Below, in pieces: positions 1 through 5,671 of a stretch of 10,810 bases of DNA. The stretch spans positions 1-10,810 of the forward strand of contig CAMBQD010000015.1 of assembly GCA_945869905.1 (NCBI GenBank). Direction: 5' to 3'. This stretch comes from an uncultured Clostridia bacterium (GTDB taxonomy: Bacteria; Bacillota; Clostridia; Oscillospirales; Acutalibacteraceae). Position numbers and translations under genes: made by a program. Below the pieces are notes generated by a model. That model made no database searches and had not been told where the DNA came from. It saw only the letters and a list, made by a program, of their open reading frames with translations. The first letter of the stretch is position 1, and each line of letters opens with the position of its first letter.

Positions 1-1977
1 GTAAAATCACGTAAAATTGCAATGGAGCTTTTGATGTCGGCTCATGATGGTGACTGCGTTGCACCCTGTCAGCTTGCCTGCCCTGCAAACACGGATTGTC
101 AGGGCTATGTGGGCTTGATTGCCAACGGCGAGTTTGACGCCGCTCTTAAGCTGATTAAGGATAAAATTTCTCTTCCTGCGTCAATAGGCAGAGTATGTCC
201 CCATCCCTGTGAAAAGGCTTGCAGACGTGCAAAGGTGGAGGAGCCTATAAACATTGCTCAGCTTAAGGCATTTGCGGCTGATATGGACCTTAATGGTGAC
301 GCATATGTGCCTGAGTGCGCAGAGGATACAGGCAAAAGGGTTGCCATTGTAGGCGGCGGCCCTGCAGGACTTACTGCGGCGCTTTATTTGAGAAAGATTG
401 GACATCAGGTAACTGTTTTTGATATGATGGATAAAATGGGCGGTATGCTCAGATACGGTATTCCTCAGTATCGTTTGCCAAAGGAAATACTTGACAGCGA
501 GATTGCCGTTATTGAAAAAACAGGTGTAAACCTTGTTAATAACGTAAAATTCGGCAGGGATATCACCCTTGATATGCTTAAGTCCGTTAATGACGCAGTT
601 ATTCTTGCCCCCGGCGCATGGAAATCAACACCTATGCGCGTTAAGGGTGAAGAAATCAGCGGCGTGTATGGCGGAATAGATTTTCTCAGAAGTGTTATTC
701 AGGGCAATCCTGTTGAAATAGGCGAAAGAGTGGCGGTATGCGGCGGCGGTAATACCGCAATGGACGCCTGCCGTACAGCAGTTCGTTTGGGTGCCAAGGA
801 GGTTTACGTTATTTACCGCAGAACAGAAAAGGAAATGCCTGCGGAGGAAATAGAAATTAAAGAGTCCAAGGAAGAGGGAGTTACATATAAATTCCTTACA
901 AATCCTGTTGAAATTCATCAGCAGGACGGCAGGGTTTGCGGTATGACGCTTCAGCTTATGGAGCTGGGCGAGCCTGACGCATCAGGCAGAAGAAGGCCTG
1001 TGGCTATTGAGGGAAAAACAGAATACCTGCCCCTTGACAGTGTAATTATGGCAATCGGTCAAAGGCTTGACCCTGAGGATTTCAGTGTTGTTGAGCTGAC
1101 AGACAGAGGTACAATTCTTGCAGATGAGGACACCTTTGAAACAAATATTGACGGCGTATTTGCTATCGGCGATGCCACAAATAAGGGTGCATCCATTGCC
1201 ATTGCCGCTATCGGTGAGGCAGACAAATGCGTTAAGGTTGTAGACGCTTACTTAAAGGGCGAAGAAATAGACCTTACTCCTAAATATCTCAGTCAAAGAG
1301 ATGAGGACAGGATTGACGTTTCCGACAGGGAGACTCAGCCGAGAACAGTTGCCAAGGTTCTTGAGCCGCAGGTCAGAAAGGATAATTTTGACGAGGTTTC
1401 ACTGGGACTTACCGCAGATGAGGCACAGAAGGAGGCACAAAGATGTCTTGAATGCGGCTGCCGTGAATATTTTAAGTGCAGACTGCTTTCTGTTGCACAG
1501 AGATATGACATTGACCCAAGCCGCTTTGCAGGAGAAATGCCGCAGAAATATACACGTGACGAAAACGCATTCATTGAACGCAATACCGCCAAATGTATAC
1601 TTTGCGGACTTTGTGTGCGCTCCTGCAGGGAGGTTATGGACATAAGTGCAATCGGGCTTTTGGGACGTGGCTTTAAAACAAGCATATCACCTGCCTTTGC
1701 CCTTCCTCTTGACCAGACAAAGTGTACAAATTGCGGACTTTGTGTTCAGCTTTGCCCCACAGGCGCTCTTACGGAAAAATCCGCTCTTGGTAAGCAGGTA
1801 CCCCTTAAGGAGCAGTATACAGTTGAAAGCCGAAAAATTAACGGCAAGGATTGCCGTGCAATTGTTTCAACATATAACGGCAAGGTAATCAGGGCTGTTC
1901 CCGATAATGATGAGGCACGTAACTGCGGCTTAAGCCGTGAGGAATTTTTAAAAATGTTTGACGTCAGGGAGGACTGA
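1..1977 (+). CDS. GltD-like FAD/NAD(P)-dependent iron-sulfur oxidoreductase, N-terminus cut off by window edge
   Basis: The frame is open from base 1, so the ATG at 22 is probably internal and the true start lies upstream. The first visible residues (RKIAMELLMSAHDGDC) resemble the end of the NuoG/[FeFe]-hydrogenase-type N-terminal 2Fe-2S region, including the His-x3-Cys of a His-ligated cluster. Next come Cys motifs of the GltD/dihydropyrimidine-dehydrogenase N-terminal domain (nt 55-99, and CPHPCEKAC near 196-222), an FAD-binding GGGPAG (352-369), an NAD(P)-binding GGGNTA (742-759), a second FAD motif GVFAIGDA (1153-1176), and a GltD-type CLECGC (1444-1461). At the C-terminus are two ferredoxin [4Fe-4S] motifs, CILCGLCVRSC (1594-1626) and CTNCGLCVQLCP (1723-1758). 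It probably moves electrons between NAD(P)H and a ferredoxin, hydrogenase or formate-dehydrogenase partner in the cytoplasm. The partner is not visible. It is first in the visible operon, one base before hypB. The domain family is clear; the exact substrate is not. Confidence 0.88.
   Translation, partial: VKSRKIAMELLMSAHDGDCVAPCQLACPANTDCQGYVGLIANGEFDAALKLIKDKISLPASIGRVCPHPCEKACRRAKVEEPINIAQLKAFAADMDLNGDAYVPECAEDTGKRVAIVGGGPAGLTAALYLRKIGHQVTVFDMMDKMGGMLRYGIPQYRLPKEILDSEIAVIEKTGVNLVNNVKFGRDITLDMLKSVNDAVILAPGAWKSTPMRVKGEEISGVYGGIDFLRSVIQGNPVEIGERVAVCGGGNTAMDACRTAVRLGAKEVYVIYRRTEKEMPAEEIEIKESKEEGVTYKFLTNPVEIHQQDGRVCGMTLQLMELGEPDASGRRRPVAIEGKTEYLPLDSVIMAIGQRLDPEDFSVVELTDRGTILADEDTFETNIDGVFAIGDATNKGASIAIAAIGEADKCVKVVDAYLKGEEIDLTPKYLSQRDEDRIDVSDRETQPRTVAKVLEPQVRKDNFDEVSLGLTADEAQKEAQRCLECGCREYFKCRLLSVAQRYDIDPSRFAGEMPQKYTRDENAFIERNTAKCILCGLCVRSCREVMDISAIGLLGRGFKTSISPAFALPLDQTKCTNCGLCVQLCPTGALTEKSALGKQVPLKEQYTVESRKINGKDCRAIVSTYNGKVIRAVPDNDEARNCGLSREEFLKMFDVRED
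1966..1972 (+). promoter_or_regulatory. Ribosome binding site of hypB
   Basis: AGGGAGG lies six bases before the ATG at 1979. It sits inside the last codons of the oxidoreductase gene, so the two genes are likely translationally coupled. It decides the hypB start in favour of the ATG at 1979 over an in-frame TTG at 1958, which lies upstream of it. Confidence 0.85.
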
Positions 1978-1978
1978 A

Positions 1979-2647
1979 ATGGACGAATTTAAGGTAATCG
2001 AAATTAAAAGAAGTGTTTTTGAAAATAACGACAGGGAGGCTGACCGCCTGAGAAATGAGCTTAAAAGGGAAAAGACCTTTTTGCTTAACCTTATGTCCTC
2101 TCCCGGTAGCGGTAAAACAACCACTCTTAAGGCAACTATTGCCCGTCTTAAGGATGAAATGAATATCGGTGTTATGGAGGCTGATATTGACAGTGATGTT
2201 GACGCAAAAGCCATTGCGGATACAGGTGTAAGGTCAATTCAGCTTCACACCGGCGGAATGTGCCACCTTGATGCCGGTATGACCGAGCAGGGAATTAAAG
2301 AATTCGGCACCGATGATTTGGACCTTGTTGTTCTTGAAAATGTGGGCAACCTTGTTTGCCCTGCCGAATTTGATACCGGCGCATCAAAAAATGCAATGAT
2401 TTTGTCCGTGCCCGAGGGTGACGACAAGCCGCTGAAATATCCGCTTATGTTCACTGTGTCCGACGTTGTACTCATTAATAAAATTGATACGAAATCCGTA
2501 TTTGATTTTGATGACGAGGCAGTTGTCAGCCGTATTCATAAGCTTAATCCCAGTGCTGAGATATTCTTTATTTCCGCCAAAACAGGCGAAGGCGTTGACC
2601 AATGGTGCGACTGGCTGAGAAAAGAAGTAAAAGAGTGGAATAAATAA
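1979..2647 (+). CDS. hypB: Hydrogenase maturation GTPase HypB
   Basis: This is a SIMIBI-class GTPase of 222 residues. With HypA it inserts nickel during [NiFe]-hydrogenase maturation, in the cytoplasm. The Walker A loop SPGSGKTT is at residues 41-48. The metal-binding and dimer-interface motif GGMCHLDA (Cys95, His96) is intact, as is ENVGNLVCPAEFD with Cys127. The guanine-specificity motif NKID is at 167-170 and SAKTGEG at 199-205. The N-terminus has no His-rich stretch and no CxxCGC nickel motif, so this is the short form without the extra nickel store. The start is the ATG one base after the preceding stop, with a strong ribosome binding site. The stop codon shares its last A with the hypA start. 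No separate promoter is seen, so it is read from upstream. Identity is secure; the nickel enzyme served is not visible. Confidence 0.95.
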   Translation: MDEFKVIEIKRSVFENNDREADRLRNELKREKTFLLNLMSSPGSGKTTTLKATIARLKDEMNIGVMEADIDSDVDAKAIADTGVRSIQLHTGGMCHLDAGMTEQGIKEFGTDDLDLVVLENVGNLVCPAEFDTGASKNAMILSVPEGDDKPLKYPLMFTVSDVVLINKIDTKSVFDFDDEAVVSRIHKLNPSAEIFFISAKTGEGVDQWCDWLRKEVKEWNK

Positions 2648-2985
2648 TGCACGAATTGGGAGTAGTTCTGGAAATCTTCGATTTAATTGAGGAGATTATG
2701 AAGGAACAGAATTTAAAAAAGGTTTCCTCCGTCACCGTTGAGGTGGGCGAGCTTTCAGGCATCCTTCCTGATTATTTTCAGGAGTGTTGGAATGCGGCAA
2801 AAATCGGCGGAGACTTTGATGAAACGGAGCTTAAGCTTATCAGAATTCCTGCCGTGGCAAAATGTGCCTGCGGACAGGAATACGAAATGATGAAAAACAG
2901 CCGCATATGTCCCAAGTGTAAAAAGACGGATTACACGGTAATAAAGGGCAGAGAATTTATGGTGCTTTCAATCGAGGCGATATAA
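2647..2985 (+). CDS. hypA: Nickel metallochaperone HypA
   Basis: HypA is a small nickel- and zinc-binding protein that hands nickel to the hydrogenase large subunit together with HypB. The 112-residue length is normal. The N-terminus is the invariant MHE, where the N-terminal Met and His2 bind nickel. The structural zinc site has two cysteine pairs: Cys73/Cys75 in KCACG, a CxC in place of the classic CxxC, and Cys88/Cys91 in CPKC. The C-terminal GREFMVLSIEA matches the family end. The ATG overlaps the hypB stop by one base (TAATG), so translation is probably coupled. Only a weak ribosome binding site (AGAGTGGA, 2632-2639) precedes it. A bidirectional terminator follows three bases after the stop. 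HypC, D, E and F genes are not in the window. Confidence 0.94.
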   Translation: MHELGVVLEIFDLIEEIMKEQNLKKVSSVTVEVGELSGILPDYFQECWNAAKIGGDFDETELKLIRIPAVAKCACGQEYEMMKNSRICPKCKKTDYTVIKGREFMVLSIEAI

Positions 2986-2987
2986 AC

Positions 2988-3020
2988 AAAGCCGAGCAGT
3001 CAGCTTGACTGCTCGGCTTT
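2988..3020. terminator. Bidirectional intrinsic terminator between hypA and the LCP gene
   Basis: A perfect 15-bp inverted repeat (2988-3002 with 3006-3020) encloses a three-base loop GCT. The plus-strand tail reads TTTATTTATT and the minus-strand tail reads TTTGTTTATA, so the hairpin can stop transcripts of both convergent genes. The hypA stop ends three bases before it and the LCP stop lies two bases beyond it. Confidence 0.93.
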
Positions 3021-3022
3021 AT

Positions 3023-4336
3023 TTATTCTTCCGCATTTTCCTCTGCTTTTATATCATCGGAGCTTTTGTTATACAGATAATCAATCAGCATTTCCTTGTT
3101 TTTGTCCGTGTTTATGCTGATAACACTGTTGCCTTGAATTGTTGCGTAATCCCATGTTCCCTCAAATGGTACTTTGGTTTGGTGCATATCGCCTGTAATG
3201 CAAAAGCCAGCCTGCATAACCAGCTTGACAAGCTCGCCCTTGCTCATATCCGTTTCAATGTATGGGGCGGAGCTGAATGCCATTTTGTAAAGCTTAATAG
3301 GGCCGGAATGCTTAGCCGCGTTTAAAATTGCCGTCATAACGGTGCGTTGCCTTTCCGTTCTGACAAAGTCTGTATCAATTTTTCTTATTCTGCAGTATGC
3401 CAATGCCTGCTCGCCTGAAAGCTTGTACTTTCCTGAATCAAGCTTAACATTGCCGTATCTGTAAGGGTGACCGGTTACCTCCTGGGCCTCCGCCTCGGTA
3501 ACGTCAACCTCAACACCGCCAAGGCTGTCCACAAGCACCTTAAACATATCAAAGTCCACCACTGCATAGCCGTCGATATCCACACCGAAATTATATTCTA
3601 TTGCGTCAACAACACCTTGGTATCCCCCTGACGAACAAGCGGCATTTAAACGCTGTTCGTAGCCGAGGGAGGGAATATATACCCATGTGTCACGCAAAAA
3701 TGATACCATTTTAATGCAGTGATGCTTTGTGTCCAGTGATACAAGCATCATTGTGTCGGAGCGGGTTTCCTCAGCATTTTCTCCTGCTCTGGCATCAACT
3801 CCCAGAAGTAAAATGTTTTTTACGGCGGAGCTGCTTTCAAGGGAATCTGCACTGACGTAGGTGTTATCCTGCTTTTCATTATAATTTACTCTGCCCATAA
3901 CAATTCCGGCAGAGCCTACAATGAGGAGTATCAATGCTATTATAAATATGAGTATTCCTTTTCCTACCGATATATGGGGACGCTTAGACCTTTTTCCTGA
4001 GCTGTCATCAGGTCTTTTTTTATTATGCCTTGGCTTGTCCCTTTGTGCTTTAGCAGGGGATTTGCCCTTTGGTTCAAAATCCTCAGGGGTTTCACTTTTA
4101 AAGGCTTGCATATCATCATAATTGCTGCTTGCAAAATAGGTGCCTTCACAGGGATTTATTCCGCTGTCATTTACCTGATTATCTTTTACGGTATCGCTTT
4201 TTCTCTGTCTGTTGTTAAAATTCAAATCAATGGGATTATATCCGTAGTAGTTTTCCTCTTTGGGTACGGTCCTGTCAACATCTCTGTTTCGGTTTCTTTT
4301 TTCGGGATTAAAGCCCTCGTTTTCAAATCGTGGCAC
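3023..4336 (-). CDS. LytR-CpsA-Psr (LCP) family cell-wall glycopolymer ligase
   Basis: LCP proteins are membrane-anchored phosphotransferases that attach wall teichoic acid, capsule or similar polymers from a lipid carrier onto peptidoglycan outside the cell. The 437-residue product has a long polar, Lys/Arg/Asn-rich cytoplasmic N-terminus (1-125), one membrane segment (about 127-147), and an extracellular LCP domain (about 173-340). Diagnostic motifs are ILLLGVDAR (175-183), RSDTMMLVSLD (192-202), the SFLRDTWVYIP block with Arg215/Asp216, RLNAA (229-233), and YCRIRKIDTDFVRTERQR (314-331), which supply the pyrophosphate- and Mg-binding Asp/Arg residues. A C-terminal region of about 95 residues follows. 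The start is a GTG with a strong ribosome binding site. The gene stands alone with its own promoter and terminator. The family is certain; the polymer attached cannot be told. Confidence 0.94.
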   Translation of the reverse strand: MPRFENEGFNPEKRNRNRDVDRTVPKEENYYGYNPIDLNFNNRQRKSDTVKDNQVNDSGINPCEGTYFASSNYDDMQAFKSETPEDFEPKGKSPAKAQRDKPRHNKKRPDDSSGKRSKRPHISVGKGILIFIIALILLIVGSAGIVMGRVNYNEKQDNTYVSADSLESSSAVKNILLLGVDARAGENAEETRSDTMMLVSLDTKHHCIKMVSFLRDTWVYIPSLGYEQRLNAACSSGGYQGVVDAIEYNFGVDIDGYAVVDFDMFKVLVDSLGGVEVDVTEAEAQEVTGHPYRYGNVKLDSGKYKLSGEQALAYCRIRKIDTDFVRTERQRTVMTAILNAAKHSGPIKLYKMAFSSAPYIETDMSKGELVKLVMQAGFCITGDMHQTKVPFEGTWDYATIQGNSVISINTDKNKEMLIDYLYNKSSDDIKAEENAEE

Positions 4337-4340
4337 AATA

Positions 4341-4348
4341 CCACCTCC
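4341..4348 (-). promoter_or_regulatory. Ribosome binding site supporting the GTG start of the LCP gene
   Basis: On the minus strand GGAGGTGG is followed by TATT and then GTG; GGAGG ends seven bases before the start. This fixes the unusual GTG start at 4336. The next in-frame Met codon lies about 75 codons downstream and would remove most of the cytoplasmic tail. Confidence 0.88.
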
Positions 4349-4356
4349 ACAGAAAA

Positions 4357-4385
4357 ATCTTACTACATATTATATTTAATTTCAA
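4357..4385 (-). promoter_or_regulatory. Putative sigma-A promoter of the LCP gene
   Basis: Read on the minus strand, TTGAAA (4385-4380) and TAAGAT (4362-4357) are separated by 17 bases of A/T-rich sequence. The predicted start near 4350 leaves a leader of only about 14 bases that still contains the ribosome binding site. It is assigned by similarity to consensus only. Confidence 0.55.
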
Positions 4386-4405
4386 CTGTCATTTTGTAAA
4401 TTATA

Positions 4406-4435
4406 TTGACAATGGGGGGCAAATTGACATAAAAT
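4406..4435 (+). promoter_or_regulatory. Putative sigma-A promoter of rnpB
   Basis: A consensus TTGACA (4406-4411) and TAAAAT (4430-4435) are separated by 18 bases, giving a predicted start near 4442. That coincides with the first base of the RNase P RNA P1 helix, which supports the assignment. The spacer contains a run of six G. A second TTGACA at 4424-4429 has no suitable -10 at normal distance. The promoter is back to back with that of the LCP gene. Confidence 0.8.
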
Positions 4436-4441
4436 ATATTC

Positions 4442-4775
4442 ATACGAGTCGGCTTGGCAATTGCGTACTGCTTTGCAGTATGAGGAAAGTCCGAGCAGCA
4501 CAGAGCAGGATAACGGCTAACGGCCGCCGAGGGTGACCTTAGGGAAAGTGCAACAGAAATATACCGCCTCTATGAGGTAAGGGTGGAAAGGCGAGGTAAG
4601 AGCTCACCGAGGAAGTGGAGACATTTCCTGCCATGTAAACCCTATCCGCTGCAACATCGACTAAAGGGTTGTTTGCTCGACACATAACTTTGAAGGATGG
4701 CTGGAGCGCAGGAGCAATTCTGCGTCGAGATAGATAATTGCCCACGACAGAACTCGGCTTACTGCCGGCTCGTAT
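4442..4775 (+). ncRNA. rnpB: RNase P RNA, bacterial type A
   Basis: This is the catalytic RNA that trims the 5' leader from tRNA precursors. The 5' strand of P1 (4442-4453) pairs with 4764-4775, with one G-T wobble. P2 pairs GGCAATT (4456-4462) with AATTGCC (4736-4742). P4 includes CCGAG (4491-4495) with CTCGG (4753-4757). Universally conserved blocks are present: GAGGAAAGTCCGAGC (4482-4496), AGGGTGACC followed by AGGGAAAGTGCAACAGAAA (4530-4559), GGTAAGAGCTCACC (4595-4608), GTAAACCC, and AGATAGATAATTGCC followed by ACAGAACTCGGCTTAC near the 3' end. The AGGGTGACC/AGGGAAAGTGC arrangement is type A, as found in Clostridia, and not the Bacillus type B. The ends are set from P1 and may be off by a few bases. 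No strong T-run terminator follows. Confidence 0.96.
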
Positions 4776-4803
4776 CTATTTTATATATGATGGGGTAATA
4801 TTG

Positions 4804-5646
4804 ATGCTGGTTAATATGAGTGAGCTTTTAGCGGATGCCCAACAAGGCAATTATGCCGTGGGCTCCTTTTCCGTTGCCAATATGGAAATGGTGTTAGGCG
4901 TTCTTAAGGCGGCAAAGGAATTGAATGCACCTGTAATTTTGCAGATTGCAGAGGTTAGGCTTAAGCAAAGTCCCTTGGAAATTATAGGGCCGCTTATGGT
5001 TGCCGCGGCAGAAAATGCCGATACGCCTGTTGCTGTTCACTTTGACCACGGAAAAACATTGGAAAAAATAGGACAGGCTCTTGATTTGGGCTTTACCTCG
5101 GTAATGTTTGACGGCTCACATCTTCCTCTTGATGAAAATATTGAAATGACAAAAAGGGTTATGGCAATGGCTCTGGAATACGGCGCTGATGTTGAGGCGG
5201 AAATCGGCTGTGTAGGCGGCTCGGAGGATGGCTCTGAGGATATTGCAGTCAACTGCACAAGAGTTGATGACGCTGTGCGTTTTGAAGCTCAGACACAGGT
5301 TGATGCCCTTGCAATTGCCATCGGCAATGCCCACGGCAATTATAAAAGCACCCCTAAGCTGAGATTTGATATTTTGGAGCAGGTTGAAAAAAGTGTTGAC
5401 GTGCCCCTTGTTCTTCACGGCGGTACGGGTATAACAGAAGAGGATTTTGTTAAATGCTCCCATACGGGAATTAAAAAAATAAATATTGCAACTGCTACCT
5501 TTGACAATGTTGAAAGTACAGTGCATAAATGCTATAATGATGGCAGCATTAACGGTTATTACGATTTGCAGGCGGCTGAGGTTGAGGGTGCATACCAAAA
5601 CGCAAAAAAGCACATCCTTATTTTCGGCACGGACAACAAGGCGTAA
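4804..5646 (+). CDS. iolJ: Class II aldolase, IolJ/GatY/KbaY type (probable 6-phospho-5-dehydro-2-deoxy-D-gluconate aldolase)
   Basis: This is a zinc-dependent class II aldolase of 280 residues with the usual length and TIM-barrel motifs. Residues visible are Asp81-His82 in HFDHGKTLE (catalytic Asp and zinc His), SVMFDGSHLPLDENI (99-113), EAEIGCVGG (131-139), AIGNAHGNY with zinc ligand His177, LHGGTGI with His205, and KINIAT (225-230). Family members cleave fructose-1,6-bisphosphate, tagatose bisphosphate, or, as IolJ, 6-phospho-5-dehydro-2-deoxygluconate to DHAP and malonate semialdehyde. The IolC-like kinase 25 bases downstream argues for the IolJ reaction; fructose-bisphosphate aldolase is the alternative. 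The start is ATG 4804 with a modest GGGG ribosome binding site (4792-4795); an in-frame TTG directly precedes it, and further upstream the frame runs into rnpB. No credible promoter lies between rnpB and this gene. Confidence 0.85.
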   Translation: MLVNMSELLADAQQGNYAVGSFSVANMEMVLGVLKAAKELNAPVILQIAEVRLKQSPLEIIGPLMVAAAENADTPVAVHFDHGKTLEKIGQALDLGFTSVMFDGSHLPLDENIEMTKRVMAMALEYGADVEAEIGCVGGSEDGSEDIAVNCTRVDDAVRFEAQTQVDALAIAIGNAHGNYKSTPKLRFDILEQVEKSVDVPLVLHGGTGITEEDFVKCSHTGIKKINIATATFDNVESTVHKCYNDGSINGYYDLQAAEVEGAYQNAKKHILIFGTDNKA

Positions 5647-5671
5647 TAACATATAAAAAGAGGTAATACTT

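Noticed and set aside
1301..1888. Plus-strand open frames of 114 and 80 codons in a second frame, and a minus-strand frame at 1335-1685
   Set aside because: All lie inside the iron-sulfur oxidoreductase coding region, which carries conserved cysteine motifs throughout.
1958..1978. TTG start giving HypB seven extra residues
   Set aside because: AGGGAGG at 1966-1972 is placed for the ATG at 1979 and lies after the TTG; the added residues merely overlap the preceding gene.
3005..3325. Plus-strand open frame of 106 codons
   Set aside because: It is antisense to the LCP coding region, begins inside the bidirectional terminator, and its translation resembles no family I recognise.
4025..4536. Two plus-strand open frames antisense to the LCP N-terminus and running into rnpB
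   Set aside because: They overlap a well-supported minus-strand gene, the promoters and the structured RNA; no ribosome binding site or recognisable product was seen.
4759..4787. Possible promoter TTACTG-17-TATATA for the aldolase-kinase operon
   Set aside because: The transcript would start at about 4794, inside the ribosome binding site, so it is unlikely to be productive; mentioned only as a weak alternative.
4738..4803. In-frame upstream extension of the aldolase gene starting inside rnpB
   Set aside because: The extension lies over the conserved 3' part of RNase P RNA. The protein family begins with MLVNM at 4804, and a GGGG ribosome binding site fits that ATG.
5116..5652. Minus-strand open frame of 178 codons
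   Set aside because: It is a shadow of the aldolase gene, whose family motifs are intact on the plus strand; its own translation has no recognisable motif.
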